Shown piece after piece: positions 29,296-38,254 of a stretch of 64,000 bases of DNA. Under the pieces are notes generated by a model. That model ran no database searches, was not told the DNA's origin, and saw only the letters and a list, made by a program, of their open reading frames with translations. The translations under genes and the position numbers were made by a program. Each line of letters begins with the position of its first letter. Within the stretch, counting starts at the first letter, position 1. The DNA comes from Streptomyces sp. NRRL F-5122 (lineage in GTDB: Bacteria > Actinomycetota > Actinomycetes > Streptomycetales > Streptomycetaceae). The stretch is from NCBI RefSeq assembly GCF_001507435.1, contig NZ_LMWH01000093.1, positions 1 through 64,000 on the forward strand. Direction: 5' to 3'.

Positions 29296-30756
29296 CTAGG
29301 CGCCCACTGCCGCGGGCTCGTCCACGGCGGGCGCGCCGCGGCCCGCGAGCCGCTCGCGCCAGGTGGCCAGCACGGCCTCGTCCGTCGGCTTCGTCAAGAG
29401 CGACACCACGACGTACACCGCGAGCGAGGCCAGCAGCCCGTAGTAGACCGGCTCGTTGGCGAGGATGCCGTAGGACGCCATCAGGCCAATGACGGCGAGG
29501 CCGCCGACCGCCACCGAGGCGAGGGCGCCCTGCACGGTGCCCCGCTTCCACAGCAGTCCGCCGAGGATGGGGACGAGCAGGCCGCCCACGAGCAGGTTGT
29601 AGGCGACGGTCAGCGCCTCGACCACGTTGTTCAGCGCGATGGCCGTACCGATCACGCCGACCCCCATGATCAGGATGAAGACCCGGTTGCCCTTGACCTC
29701 GTCGTGGCCCTCCTCGCCCTGGCGCACGATCCCGCGCAGCCGTGACCAGATGTCGTTGTTGGCGACGGTCGCGCACGCGATGAGCGCACCGGACGAGGTC
29801 GACATCACGGCGGCAAGAGCGGCGGCGAGCACCAGCCCCCTTATGCCGATGGGCAGTTCGTCCTTGACGATGGTCGCGAACGCGTCGTCCGGGCTGCCCA
29901 GCTTCGGGTACATCACCTTGGCCGCGGTACCGATGACGGCGCCGGCGAGTGCGTAGACGAGGCAGTAGGTGCCGGCCACGGTGCCGCCCCACTTGGCGGT
30001 GCGGTCGCCGCGCGCGGTGAAGACGCGCTGCCAGATGTCCTGCCCGATCAGCATGCCGAAGGTGTAGATCAGCACATAGGTGAAGATCGTCTCACCGCCG
30101 ATGCCCAGCGGGTCGAAGTACGAGGTGGGCAACTGGGCCTTCATCTCGCTGAAGCCGCCGGCCTTGACGACCGCGATGGGCAGCAGCAGGAGCAGGACGC
30201 CGATGGTCTTCACCACGAACTGCACCATGTCGGTCAGCGTGATGGACCACATCCCGCCGAGCGTCGAGTACGCGACGACGATGGTGCCGCCGAGCACGAT
30301 CGCGACGGTCCGGTTCATGTCGAAGAGGACGTCGAAAATGGTGGCGTAGGCGATGGTCGAGGTGACCGCGAGCATGAGGGTGTAGGCCCACATGACCAGG
30401 CCCGAGATCATCCCGGCCCGGCCGCCGTAGCGCAGGTCGAGCATCTCCGAGACGGTGTAGACCTTCAGGCGGGCGATGCGCGCGGAGAAGAACACCGACA
30501 GGGCGAGCAGGCCGAGGCCGATGGTGAACACCATCCAGGCGCCGGAGAGCCCGTACTGGTAGCCGAGGCCGACGCCTCCGATGGTGGACGCGCCGCCCAG
30601 CACGATCGCGGCCATCGTGCCGGAGTACATGGCGGGTCCGAGGCGGCGGCCCGCGACGAGGAACTCGCTCTTGGACCTGGCGCGGCGCATGCCCCACCAG
30701 CCCATGGCCAGCATGCCGACCAGATAGACGACGATCACTGTGTAGTCGACGGCCAT
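29296..30756 (-). CDS. Sodium:solute symporter (SSS family)
   Basis: A 486-residue membrane protein of the SSS family with about 13 helices. Family marks are [23 protein letters not shown] after helix 1, [19 protein letters not shown] (sodium-site region) and the central [17 protein letters not shown] 30756 begins [14 protein letters not shown] and follows AAGGAGGG; the longer frame upstream is arginine-rich and non-coding in character. It probably imports the substrate of the downstream ureohydrolase/ThDP pair and is divergent from pucR. Confidence 0.87.
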   Translation of the reverse strand: MAVDYTVIVVYLVGMLAMGWWGMRRARSKSEFLVAGRRLGPAMYSGTMAAIVLGGASTIGGVGLGYQYGLSGAWMVFTIGLGLLALSVFFSARIARLKVYTVSEMLDLRYGGRAGMISGLVMWAYTLMLAVTSTIAYATIFDVLFDMNRTVAIVLGGTIVVAYSTLGGMWSITLTDMVQFVVKTIGVLLLLLPIAVVKAGGFSEMKAQLPTSYFDPLGIGGETIFTYVLIYTFGMLIGQDIWQRVFTARGDRTAKWGGTVAGTYCLVYALAGAVIGTAAKVMYPKLGSPDDAFATIVKDELPIGIRGLVLAAALAAVMSTSSGALIACATVANNDIWSRLRGIVRQGEEGHDEVKGNRVFILIMGVGVIGTAIALNNVVEALTVAYNLLVGGLLVPILGGLLWKRGTVQGALASVAVGGLAVIGLMASYGILANEPVYYGLLASLAVYVVVSLLTKPTDEAVLATWRERLAGRGAPAVDEPAAVGA

Positions 30757-30917
30757 AAGGGGCCCTCCTTCGCGCGCTCCGGTGGCGTGTCGTGCAGATG
30801 GGTCTCGGGGACGCGGCCGGCTGTCGGCTCGACCGGTGTGGACGGCAGCGGCTCGCGGGGACATCCGCCCGTACCCACGGCTGCCGGTCTGGACCGACCC
30901 TAGGTGGCCGGAAAGCG

Positions 30918-30929
30918 ACACTGAAGTGT
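30918..30929. promoter_or_regulatory. Candidate PucR-site palindrome
   Basis: ACACTGAAGTGT has perfect 5-base arms around GA. It lies in the 218-base divergent region between the symporter and pucR genes, 46 bases before the pucR start. It is a possible shared operator, judged only from symmetry and position. Confidence 0.35.
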
Positions 30930-30974
30930 ACGTTTCATCCACTCGAGCGGAGCGTTATGGAGGAACCGTCCACC

Positions 30975-32573
30975 ATGCCGGACACAGCGACCCCCTCGGC
31001 ACCGGCGGTGCCGCCGACCCCACCGGTGCCCCTGGCCGCCCTGCTCGCCCGGGAGGACCTGGCCCTGCGGCAGATCGCGGGACCGAGTGGCCCGGACACC
31101 GTGATCCACTGGGCGCACACCTCGGAGATGGCGGACCCCTATCCGTATCTGCTGGGCGGTGAGCTGCTGCTGACGGCGGGTGTGCACGTCCCGGAGGCCG
31201 CGGGCCCCGACCGGGACGCACCCGGTAGGGCCGCCTGCGCATGGGACGCGTACTTCGACGACTACGTCTCCCGGATCGTGGCGGCGGGCGGCGCGGCACT
31301 CGGTTTCGGCGTTGCGCCGGTGCACGACACGGTGCCGCGTGCGCTGGTCGAGGCCTGCGACCGGCACGGACTGCCGCTCCTCGAGGTGCCGCCCCGGACG
31401 ACCTTCTCCGGTGTGGCCCGGGCGGTGTGGCAGCTGATGGCACAGGCCCGCCTCGCCGAGCTGCGCCGAGTCACCGAGGCCCAGCAGAGTCTGGCCGCGG
31501 CGGCGGCGCGCCCGGACCCGGTGCCCTCCGTGCTGCGGCAGCTGGCACAGCGGGTGGCCGGCTGGTCGGTGCTGTACGGACCGGACGGTGCGCAGATCGC
31601 GACGGCGGGCCGGGAGCAGGCCGCCGAGGCGCAGGAGGCCATGGCGGGGCTGGCGCGGGTCGTCCGGCCGGTCGTGTCCTCCGGAGCGGTCCGCGCCCTT
31701 CCGGCCGGGCGGCCGGCTCCGTCCTCCGCCGCCGACACCGTGGCCGGCACCCACCTCGCCGCCTACGCTCTCGGCACCGCACAGGGCTTTGTGCTCGGCG
31801 TCGCGTCACCGCGGCGCGACCCGGGCGACAACACCATCGCGTCGGTCGCCGCCGTCCTCCTCTCCCTCCTGACCGGTGAGCACCAGAGCGGCGACGACGC
31901 GGCGCGATCCGCGGCGCTCGTACGACTGCTGCTGGGGGCCGCGCCGGAGGCGGTCACGCCGCTGCTCGGCGCCGAACGGTGGCTCGTCGTGCACGCGCGG
32001 GCGGACGCCCGGCCGCCCTCGGTCCCGGAGCCCCGCGCGGGCGGCCGGGACGCCCGGGGCTCCGTGGCCGCCTCCGCGCTCGGCGCCGCTCTCGGGTCCG
32101 CGCTGGTCGACCTCGCGAACGGAGTCGTGCGCGTCCTCGTCCCTGCCGATCGCGAACCCGCCCCGCAGCCCGGCTGGACCCTCGGTGTCAGCGCCGCCGT
32201 CGCCCCGCACGACTGGCCCGCCGCCGACACCCAGGCCTCCCGCGCACTGGCCCGCGCCCGCGCAACCCGGACGCCGCTGGTGCGCCACGGCAAGCGCACG
32301 GGCCTGGCCGACCTGGTCCCGCCCGCGCAGGCGGAGGTGCACGCCCGCACCCTGCTCGCGCCGCTCTCCAACGCCCCCGCGCTCACCGAGACGCTGCGCG
32401 CCTGGCTCTCCCTGCACGGCAGCTGGGACCGCACGGCGGTGGCGCTCTCGGTCCACCGCAACACGGTCCGCCAGCGCATCGCCCGCTGCGCGACCCTGCT
32501 GCGGGCGGACCTCGACGATCCCGACATACGCATGGAACTGTGGTTCGCGCTGAAGCAGGTGGGACAGGACTGA
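30975..32573 (+). CDS. PucR-family transcriptional regulator
   Basis: A 532-residue PucR/CdaR-type regulator. The N-terminal PucR domain (about 15-170) includes IHWAHTSEMADPYPYLLGGELLLTAG, here cited by its key WAHxSEmxDPxPyL pattern. The C-terminal HTH_30 is LSLHGSWDRTAVALSVHRNT near residues 478-497, followed by VRQRIARC. ATG 30975 has GGAGGAAC ten bases ahead; ATG 30957 is an alternative with a weaker site. It is divergent from the symporter/ureohydrolase/ThDP operon, which it likely controls in response to a nitrogen compound. Confidence 0.83.
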   Translation: MPDTATPSAPAVPPTPPVPLAALLAREDLALRQIAGPSGPDTVIHWAHTSEMADPYPYLLGGELLLTAGVHVPEAAGPDRDAPGRAACAWDAYFDDYVSRIVAAGGAALGFGVAPVHDTVPRALVEACDRHGLPLLEVPPRTTFSGVARAVWQLMAQARLAELRRVTEAQQSLAAAAARPDPVPSVLRQLAQRVAGWSVLYGPDGAQIATAGREQAAEAQEAMAGLARVVRPVVSSGAVRALPAGRPAPSSAADTVAGTHLAAYALGTAQGFVLGVASPRRDPGDNTIASVAAVLLSLLTGEHQSGDDAARSAALVRLLLGAAPEAVTPLLGAERWLVVHARADARPPSVPEPRAGGRDARGSVAASALGAALGSALVDLANGVVRVLVPADREPAPQPGWTLGVSAAVAPHDWPAADTQASRALARARATRTPLVRHGKRTGLADLVPPAQAEVHARTLLAPLSNAPALTETLRAWLSLHGSWDRTAVALSVHRNTVRQRIARCATLLRADLDDPDIRMELWFALKQVGQD

Positions 32574-32648
32574 CGGGCCGGGACCCGTTCTCGAGTGAGC
32601 CATGTCCCATGGTGCGGGACACCGGCCCCCACCACCGGGTGCGCCCGG

Positions 32649-32654
32649 CAGAAT
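32649..32654 (+). promoter_or_regulatory. -10 element of a probable leaderless promoter
   Basis: CAGAAT ends 7 bases before ATG 32662, so the transcript would begin at the start codon. This supports that start over ATG 32653, which overlaps the element, and explains the weak ribosome site. Confidence 0.45.
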
Positions 32655-32661
32655 GGGTGCC

Positions 32662-33450
32662 ATGCCGATACCCGCGATCCCCAGCCGCGCCGAACTGGTC
32701 GACCACCTCGTACGGACCCGTATCGCGGGAGACGTCGCCACGCCCCGCGAGAACAACCTCTCCCACTACCGCAAGCTCTCGAACGGCGACCGCAACTTCT
32801 GGCTCGGCCTGGAGCTCGGGGACCGCTGGACCGACGAGCACGACGTCCTCGCGGTCATGGCGGAGCGCTGCGGCGTCAACGACGACCCCGAGTACCGCTA
32901 CGGCCAGGACACCATCGATCCCGAACTGACCGTCGACGCCCTGGAGCGCCTCGCGGCACGCCTGCGCAAGGCCGCCGACGGGGAGCAGCGGGTCCTGTTC
33001 GCCACCGGTCACCCCGGCGGACTGCTCGACGTCCACCGCGCCACGGCCGCCGCGCTGCGCGCCGCCGGCTGCGAGATCGTCGTGATCCCGGAGGGGCTGC
33101 AGACGGAGGAGGGCTACGTCATGCAGTTCGCCGACGTGGCCGTCCTGGAGCACGGCGCCACGCTGTGGCACACCCACTCCGGCGAGCCCATGCGCGAGAT
33201 CCTGAAGGGCCTCGAGCGCGAAGGCCGCCCCCTGCCGGACCTGGTCGTCGCCGACCACGGCTGGGCCGGCCGCGCGGGCCAGTCCGGGATCGACTCGGTC
33301 GGGTACGCCGACTGCAACGACCCGGCCCTGTTCCTCGCCGAGGCCGAGGGCACCGTCCAGGTGACGATCCCCCTCGACGACCATGTGACGAGCCCGCGCC
33401 ACTACGACCCGATGACGGCGTACCTGCTGAACGCCGCTGGGCTGGCCTGA
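32662..33450 (+). CDS. Conserved phosphatase-like protein
   Basis: A 262-residue cytoplasmic protein conserved in Streptomyces and usually annotated only as a phosphatase. Visible features are RENNLSHYRKLSNGDRNFWLGLELGDRWTDE (Asn-Asn and Asp residues), FATGHPGGLLDVHRA, a Rossmann-like ALRAAGCEIVVIPEG, and the histidine/aspartate-rich LVVADHGWAGRAGQ. I cannot assign a reaction. It stands alone between pucR and the convergent tesB gene. Confidence 0.7.
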   Translation: MPIPAIPSRAELVDHLVRTRIAGDVATPRENNLSHYRKLSNGDRNFWLGLELGDRWTDEHDVLAVMAERCGVNDDPEYRYGQDTIDPELTVDALERLAARLRKAADGEQRVLFATGHPGGLLDVHRATAAALRAAGCEIVVIPEGLQTEEGYVMQFADVAVLEHGATLWHTHSGEPMREILKGLEREGRPLPDLVVADHGWAGRAGQSGIDSVGYADCNDPALFLAEAEGTVQVTIPLDDHVTSPRHYDPMTAYLLNAAGLA

Positions 33451-33608
33451 GTGGCGTGATCCGTCGGAGCGGGACACACGTCCCGCCCGTCGCCCCGCCC
33501 CCGTAGCCCCCGTCGCCAGGTGCGGCACGGACCCGGCAGGACCACCGATCGGCGGTCACGCCGAGTCCGGCCACCGGGACCGGCGGGTTCGCCGAGTCGG
33601 GTCCTACC

Positions 33609-33632
33609 CGCATTCGAGGCGGCGGGAATGCG
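33609..33632. terminator. Possible terminator between convergent genes
   Basis: CGCATTC (33609-33615) pairs with GAATGCG (33626-33632) around a 10-base loop, 55 bases beyond the tesB stop on the reverse strand. The stem is short, so this is tentative. Confidence 0.35.
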
Positions 33633-33686
33633 AAACGAGGCTCCCCCGCACGGGTGAGCCCCCGGCCCCGCACACGTACCGCGACG

Positions 33687-34553
33687 TCACCGCGGGACGC
33701 GGACCACACCTTCCTGGATCACCGAGATCGCCAGCCGGCCGTCCTCGGTGTAGATACGGGCCTGGCCGAGCCCGCGCCCGCCGTACGCCGACGGGGACTC
33801 CTGGTCGTACAGGAGCCACTCGTCGGCGCGGAACGGCCGGTGGAACCACATGGCGTGGTCCAGTGAGGCCCCGACGACGTCGCCGAGCGCCCAGCCGCCC
33901 CGTCCGTGCGCGAGCAGGACGGAGTCGAGGAGCGTCATGTCGGAGACGTACGTGGCGAGCACGACGTGCAGCAGCGGATCGTCGTCGAGCTTGCCGTTGG
34001 TGCGGAACCACACCTGGGAGTGCGGATCGCGCGGCTCGCCGAACTTCCCGTAGGGAGGCTCCTCGACGTAGCGCAGATCGACCGCCGCCCGGGCCTCCAG
34101 CAACCGCTCCACGACATCGGACGGGATGTGGCCGTAGCCGCGCATCCGCTCGTGCGAGGTGGGCAGCGACTCCGGGTCCGGTGCGGGCGGCATCGGGGCC
34201 TGGTGGTCGAGGCCGTCCTCGTGACTCTGGAAGGACGCCGAGAGGTGGAAGATCGGCTTGCCGTGCTGCACCGCGACGACCCGGCGCGTGGTGAAGGAGC
34301 GGCCGTCGCGGATCCGGTCGACCTCGTAGACGATGGGCGCGCCCGGATCCCCGGGGCGCAGGAAGTACGCGTGCAGGGAGTGGGCGGGCCGGTCCTCGGG
34401 GACCGTCCGCCCGGCGGCCACCATCGCCTGGGCCGCCACCTGTCCGCCGAACACGCGCGGGACGACGGCCGACCGGGACCTTCCACGGAAGATGTCCTGC
34501 TCGATCCGCTCGAGGTCGAGCAGATCGAGCAGGGACTGCAGTGCCTGACTCAT
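33687..34553 (-). CDS. tesB: Acyl-CoA thioesterase II
   Basis: A 288-residue double hot-dog thioesterase that hydrolyses medium- and long-chain acyl-CoA. Family marks are HAYFLRPGDPGAPIVYEVDR, ASLDHAMWFHRPFRADEWLL (catalytic Asp region) and ISVIQEGVVR at the C-terminus (conserved Gln). The length matches the usual 285-290. ATG 34553 begins MSQALQSLLDLLDLERIEQD, the normal family start. It lies 35 bases downstream of an acyl-CoA dehydrogenase gene and is probably co-transcribed. Confidence 0.92.
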   Translation of the reverse strand: MSQALQSLLDLLDLERIEQDIFRGRSRSAVVPRVFGGQVAAQAMVAAGRTVPEDRPAHSLHAYFLRPGDPGAPIVYEVDRIRDGRSFTTRRVVAVQHGKPIFHLSASFQSHEDGLDHQAPMPPAPDPESLPTSHERMRGYGHIPSDVVERLLEARAAVDLRYVEEPPYGKFGEPRDPHSQVWFRTNGKLDDDPLLHVVLATYVSDMTLLDSVLLAHGRGGWALGDVVGASLDHAMWFHRPFRADEWLLYDQESPSAYGGRGLGQARIYTEDGRLAISVIQEGVVRVPR

Positions 34554-34588
34554 GGGGTCAGTTGTATCGGGCAGTCTTTTCCGGGGCC

Positions 34589-35755
34589 TTACAGACCCAT
34601 GTCCTTGGCGATGATCGACTTCATGATCTCGCTGGTGCCGCCGTAGATCCGGTTGACGCGGTTGTCGGCGTACAGGCGGGCGATCGGGTACTCGTTCATG
34701 TAGCCGTAGCCGCCGTGCAGCTGGAGGCAGCGGTCGATGACGCGGTGCGCGACCTCGGTGCAGAAGAGCTTGGCGGAGGCGGCCTCGGCCGGGGTCAGGT
34801 CACCGGCGTCCAGGGCCTCGAGGGCGCGGTCGGCGACCGCCTCGGCGGCGTCCACCTCGGACTGGCAGGCGGCCAGCTCGAACTTGGTGTTCTGGAAGTG
34901 GGCGACCGGCTTGCCGAAGACGGTGCGGTCCTGCACGTACTGCTTGGCGAACCGGACGGCGGCCTTGGCCTGCGCGTACGCACCGAAGGCGATGCCCCAG
35001 CGCTCGGAGGGGAGGTTGGCACCGAGGTAGTAGAAGCCCTTGTTCTCCTCGCCGAGCAGGTCCTCGAGCGGGACCTTGACGTCGACGAAGGCCAGCTCGG
35101 CGGTGTCCGAGGTCTTCAGGCCGAGCTTGTCGAGCTTGCGGCCGACCGAGTAGCCCTCGGACTTGGTGTCCACCGCGAACAGGGAGATGCCGTAGCGGCG
35201 GTCCTCGGCGGTGGGCGCGGAGGTGCGGGCGCAGACGATGACCCGGTCGGCGTGGACGCCACCGGTGATGAAGGTCTTGGCGCCGTTGAGGACGTAGTGC
35301 GTGCCGTCCTCGGAGAGCTTGGCGGTGGTCTTCATGCCCGCGAGGTCGGAACCGGTGCCCGGCTCGGTCATCGCGATCGCCCACATCTCCTCGGCGGAGA
35401 CGAACTTCGGGAGGTAGCGCTTCTTCTGCTCGTCGGTGGCGAGCATCTTTATGTAGGGCAGGGCGAGCAGCACGTGCACGCCGGAACCGCCGAAGGTGAC
35501 GCCCGCGCGGGCGGTCTCCTCGTACTGGATCGCCTCGAACTTGTGCGTCTCCAGACCGGCGCCGCCGAACTCCTCCGGCACGTTGATGCCGAACAGGCCG
35601 AGCTCGGCGAGCTTGTAGTAGAACTCGCGCGGCGCCTGGCCGGCGGCGAACCACTCGTCGTAGACCGGGACGACCTCGGCCTCGATGAAGGCGCGCAGGG
35701 TCTCCCGGAATGCCTCGTGGTCCTCGTTGAACACCGTACGGCGCACCGCCGCCAC
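34589..35755 (-). CDS. Acyl-CoA dehydrogenase
   Basis: A 388-residue FAD-dependent dehydrogenase acting on acyl-CoA. Supporting motifs are AMTEPGTGSDLAGM (FAD/substrate site), VLNGAKTFITGG, RTVFGKPVAHFQNTKFELA and QLHGGYGYMNEYPIARLYAD. In the C-terminal RIYGGTSEIMK the residue that is Glu in medium-chain enzymes (YEGTS) is Gly, as in the long-chain class where the base sits elsewhere. GTG 35755 is used; GTG 35746 is an alternative. A TetR-type palindrome lies 84-99 bases upstream. Confidence 0.88.
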   Translation of the reverse strand: MAAVRRTVFNEDHEAFRETLRAFIEAEVVPVYDEWFAAGQAPREFYYKLAELGLFGINVPEEFGGAGLETHKFEAIQYEETARAGVTFGGSGVHVLLALPYIKMLATDEQKKRYLPKFVSAEEMWAIAMTEPGTGSDLAGMKTTAKLSEDGTHYVLNGAKTFITGGVHADRVIVCARTSAPTAEDRRYGISLFAVDTKSEGYSVGRKLDKLGLKTSDTAELAFVDVKVPLEDLLGEENKGFYYLGANLPSERWGIAFGAYAQAKAAVRFAKQYVQDRTVFGKPVAHFQNTKFELAACQSEVDAAEAVADRALEALDAGDLTPAEAASAKLFCTEVAHRVIDRCLQLHGGYGYMNEYPIARLYADNRVNRIYGGTSEIMKSIIAKDMGL

Positions 35756-35838
35756 CGCCCTTCTGTGCGCCTGAACCGGCGCCGCTCTCGCGTACCTGGT
35801 TGCTCGCCGTCCGGGTTACGCCGGCGGCGACCCCATGG

Positions 35839-35854
35839 CTAAGCGCTTGCTCAG
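35839..35854. promoter_or_regulatory. TetR-type operator upstream of the acyl-CoA dehydrogenase
   Basis: CTAAGCGCTTGCTCAG contains a perfect AAGCGCTT core and a partial CTRAGC/GCTYAG symmetry. It resembles AGCAAGCGCTTGCT-like sites seen before fatty-acid dehydrogenase genes in actinobacteria. It differs from the GTTA-N8-TTAAC sites near the adjacent tetR gene, so a different TetR probably binds it. Confidence 0.45.
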
Positions 35855-35934
35855 CAGATACGTTACCGGCCGGTCACGACGGTCGTCCAGAGCGGTCCGC
35901 ACGTAACGCTCGTCACGCTTGCGGAGCAGCCAGC

Positions 35935-36543
35935 TCAGTCCGACCCGGCCGCCGCGAACGCCCCCCTCGCCATCCGGTGCAGCAGCTCCGACGTCACCCC
36001 GCGGCCCGGGAGCGAACCCGGCCGCCCCAGATGCGGTGTCGAGTTGAGGAGGCCGAAGACCGAGTGCACGGCCGAGCGGGCGGTCGGCTCGGCCAGTTCC
36101 GGATACACCTCGCGGACGACACCCACCCACAGCTCGACGTACTGCCGCTGCAGCTGACGCACCAGCTTGCGGTCGGCGTCCCGGAGGCGGTCCAGCTCAC
36201 GGTCGTGCAGGGTGATCAGGGGACGGTCGTCGAGCGCGAAGTCGATGTGCCCCTCGATCAGCGAGTCGAGGACCCTTCCGGGGTCGCGCCCCGCGGGCTC
36301 CCCGTCCGCCTCGGCGACCCGTCGTCTGGCCCCGGTCAGCAGCTGCCCGCTGATGCCCACGAGCAGCTCGGCGAGCATCGCGTCCTTGCCTGCGAAGTGC
36401 CGGTACAGACCGGGTCCGCTGATGCCGACCGCGGCACCTATCTCGTCCACCCCGACGCCGTGGAAGCCGCGCTCGGCGAACAGCCGCGCGGCCTCCTTGA
36501 GGATCTGCTCGCGACGGGTGGGGGCGTCGGTTCTGGTGGCCAT
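35935..36543 (-). CDS. TetR-family repressor of the acyl-CoA carboxylase operon
   Basis: A 202-residue TetR regulator. The N-terminal helix-turn-helix is RREQILKEAARLFAERGFHG followed by VDEIGAAVGISGPGLYRHFA (about residues 27-46). The C-terminal ligand domain includes YVELWVGVVREVYPEL. ATG 36543 starts MATRTDAPTRREQ. It is divergent from the liu-type operon across 86 bases that hold two copies of its likely operator, so it should repress that operon and itself, released by an acyl-CoA. Confidence 0.87.
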   Translation of the reverse strand: MATRTDAPTRREQILKEAARLFAERGFHGVGVDEIGAAVGISGPGLYRHFAGKDAMLAELLVGISGQLLTGARRRVAEADGEPAGRDPGRVLDSLIEGHIDFALDDRPLITLHDRELDRLRDADRKLVRQLQRQYVELWVGVVREVYPELAEPTARSAVHSVFGLLNSTPHLGRPGSLPGRGVTSELLHRMARGAFAAAGSD

Positions 36544-36565
36544 GGAATCGATTCTAGACAGGGAG

Positions 36566-36581
36566 GTTAGCGGTCGTTAAC
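36566..36581. promoter_or_regulatory. TetR operator 1 of the liu-type operon
   Basis: GTTAGCGGTCGTTAAC is an inverted repeat of GTTA-type half sites. A second copy with the same layout begins 29 bases downstream. It lies 23 bases before the tetR start, a position suited to autoregulation. Confidence 0.65.
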
Positions 36582-36594
36582 CTGAAGGAAATGC

Positions 36595-36610
36595 GTTAAC
36601 GCTCATTAAC
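36595..36610. promoter_or_regulatory. TetR operator 2 of the liu-type operon
   Basis: GTTAACGCTCATTAAC shares the GTTA(A/G)CG--C(A/G)TTAAC pattern with operator 1. It ends 20 bases before the carboxyltransferase start, where binding would block transcription. Confidence 0.65.
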
Positions 36611-36629
36611 AAGGTGAGGGGACCGCAGG

Positions 36630-38246
36630 ATGCTGGAGGCACCGGAGCTGACGAGCGCGGCCGATCCCGCGTCGGAGGCCTGGCGGGCCAATGAAGAGGC
36701 GCACCGCGAGCTGGGTGAGGAACTGCGCGCGAAGCTTGCCGCGGCCCGGCTGGGCGGCGGCGACAAGGCCCGCGCGCGCCATACGGCACGCGGCAAGCTG
36801 CTGCCGCGCGACCGGGTGGACACCCTGCTGGATCCCGGGTCGCCCTTCCTTGAGCTGGCGCCCCTCGCCGCCGACGGGATGTACGACGGACAGGCGCCCG
36901 CCGCCGGCGTGATCGCCGGGATCGGGCGGATCAGCGGCCGCGAGTGCGTGATCGTTGCCAACGACGCCACGGTCAAGGGCGGCACGTACTACCCGATGAC
37001 GGTGAAGAAGCATCTGCGCGCCCAGGAGGTGGCGCTCGAGAACCGCCTCCCCTGCGTCTACCTCGTCGACTCTGGAGGCGCCTTCCTGCCCATGCAGGAC
37101 GAGGTGTTCCCCGACCGCGAGCACTTCGGGCGGATCTTCTACAACCAGGCGCGGATGTCCGGCGCCGGCATTCCGCAGATCGCGGCCGTCCTCGGCTCCT
37201 GCACGGCGGGCGGGGCCTACGTCCCTGCGATGAGCGACGAGGCCGTCATCGTGCGCAACCAGGGCACCATCTTCCTGGGCGGGCCTCCCCTGGTGAAGGC
37301 GGCCACCGGCGAGGTGGTGACCGCCGAGGAGCTGGGCGGCGGCGAGGTCCACTCGCGGGTGTCCGGTGTGACGGACCACCTCGCGGAGGACGACGCGCAC
37401 GCGCTGCGGATCGTCCGGACGATCGTCTCGACCCTCCCCGCCCGGGGCCCGCTGCCCTGGGAGGTCGTCCCCCCGGTGGAGCCGAAGGTGGACCCGTACG
37501 CCCTCTACGGCGCGGTGCCCGTCGACTCCCGCACCCCCTACGACGTGCGCGAGGTCATCGCGCGTGTGGTGGACGGCTCGCGCTTCGCCGAGTTCAAGGC
37601 GGAGTTCGGGCAGACCCTTGTCACCGGCTTCGCCCGGATCCACGGCCACCCGGTCGGGATCGTCGCCAACAACGGCATCCTGTTCTCCGAGTCCGCCCAG
37701 AAGGGCGCCCACTTCATCGAGCTGTGCGACCAGCGCGGCATCCCGCTGGTGTTCCTGCAGAACATCTCCGGCTTCATGGTCGGCCGCGACTACGAGGCGG
37801 GCGGCATCGCCAAGCACGGCGCGAAGATGGTCACGGCGGTCGCCTGCACTCGTGTACCGAAGCTCACGGTCGTCGTGGGCGGCTCGTTCGGCGCGGGCAA
37901 CTACTCGATGTGCGGCCGGGCGTATTCACCGCGCTTCCTGTGGATGTGGCCGAACGCGAAGATCTCGGTGATGGGCGGTGAGCAGGCCGCGTCGGTCCTC
38001 GCGACCGTCAAGCGCGACCAGTTCGAGGCCCGCGGGGAGTCCTGGCCGCCGGAGGACGAGGAGTCCTTCAAGGCCCCGATCCGCGCCCAGTACGAACAGC
38101 AGGGGAACGCCTACTACGCGACGGCCCGGCTGTGGGACGACGGAGTGATCGACCCGATGGAGACCCGGCAGGTGCTGGGACTGGCCCTGACCGCCTGCGC
38201 CAACGCCCCGCTGGGCGATCCCGGCTTCGGCGTCTTCCGGATGTGA
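36630..38246 (+). CDS. accD1: Acyl-CoA carboxylase carboxyltransferase (methylcrotonyl-CoA type)
   Basis: A 538-residue carboxyltransferase that moves CO2 from biotin to acyl-CoA, probably 3-methylcrotonyl-CoA in leucine breakdown. Motifs are [61 protein letters not shown] and the second crotonase-like half [20 protein letters not shown] with [16 protein letters not shown]. Length and motifs fit MCC-beta rather than propionyl-CoA carboxylase. ATG 36630 follows GGTGAGGG. It is the first gene of the operon with biotin carboxylase, HMG-CoA lyase and acyl-CoA dehydrogenase. Confidence 0.9.
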   Translation: MLEAPELTSAADPASEAWRANEEAHRELGEELRAKLAAARLGGGDKARARHTARGKLLPRDRVDTLLDPGSPFLELAPLAADGMYDGQAPAAGVIAGIGRISGRECVIVANDATVKGGTYYPMTVKKHLRAQEVALENRLPCVYLVDSGGAFLPMQDEVFPDREHFGRIFYNQARMSGAGIPQIAAVLGSCTAGGAYVPAMSDEAVIVRNQGTIFLGGPPLVKAATGEVVTAEELGGGEVHSRVSGVTDHLAEDDAHALRIVRTIVSTLPARGPLPWEVVPPVEPKVDPYALYGAVPVDSRTPYDVREVIARVVDGSRFAEFKAEFGQTLVTGFARIHGHPVGIVANNGILFSESAQKGAHFIELCDQRGIPLVFLQNISGFMVGRDYEAGGIAKHGAKMVTAVACTRVPKLTVVVGGSFGAGNYSMCGRAYSPRFLWMWPNAKISVMGGEQAASVLATVKRDQFEARGESWPPEDEESFKAPIRAQYEQQGNAYYATARLWDDGVIDPMETRQVLGLALTACANAPLGDPGFGVFRM

Positions 38247-38254
38247 GGGGATCC

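Noticed and set aside
34541..35842. 433-codon forward frame opposite the acyl-CoA dehydrogenase
   Set aside because: The reverse strand carries all dehydrogenase motifs; the forward frame is Gly/Val/Glu-rich shadow.
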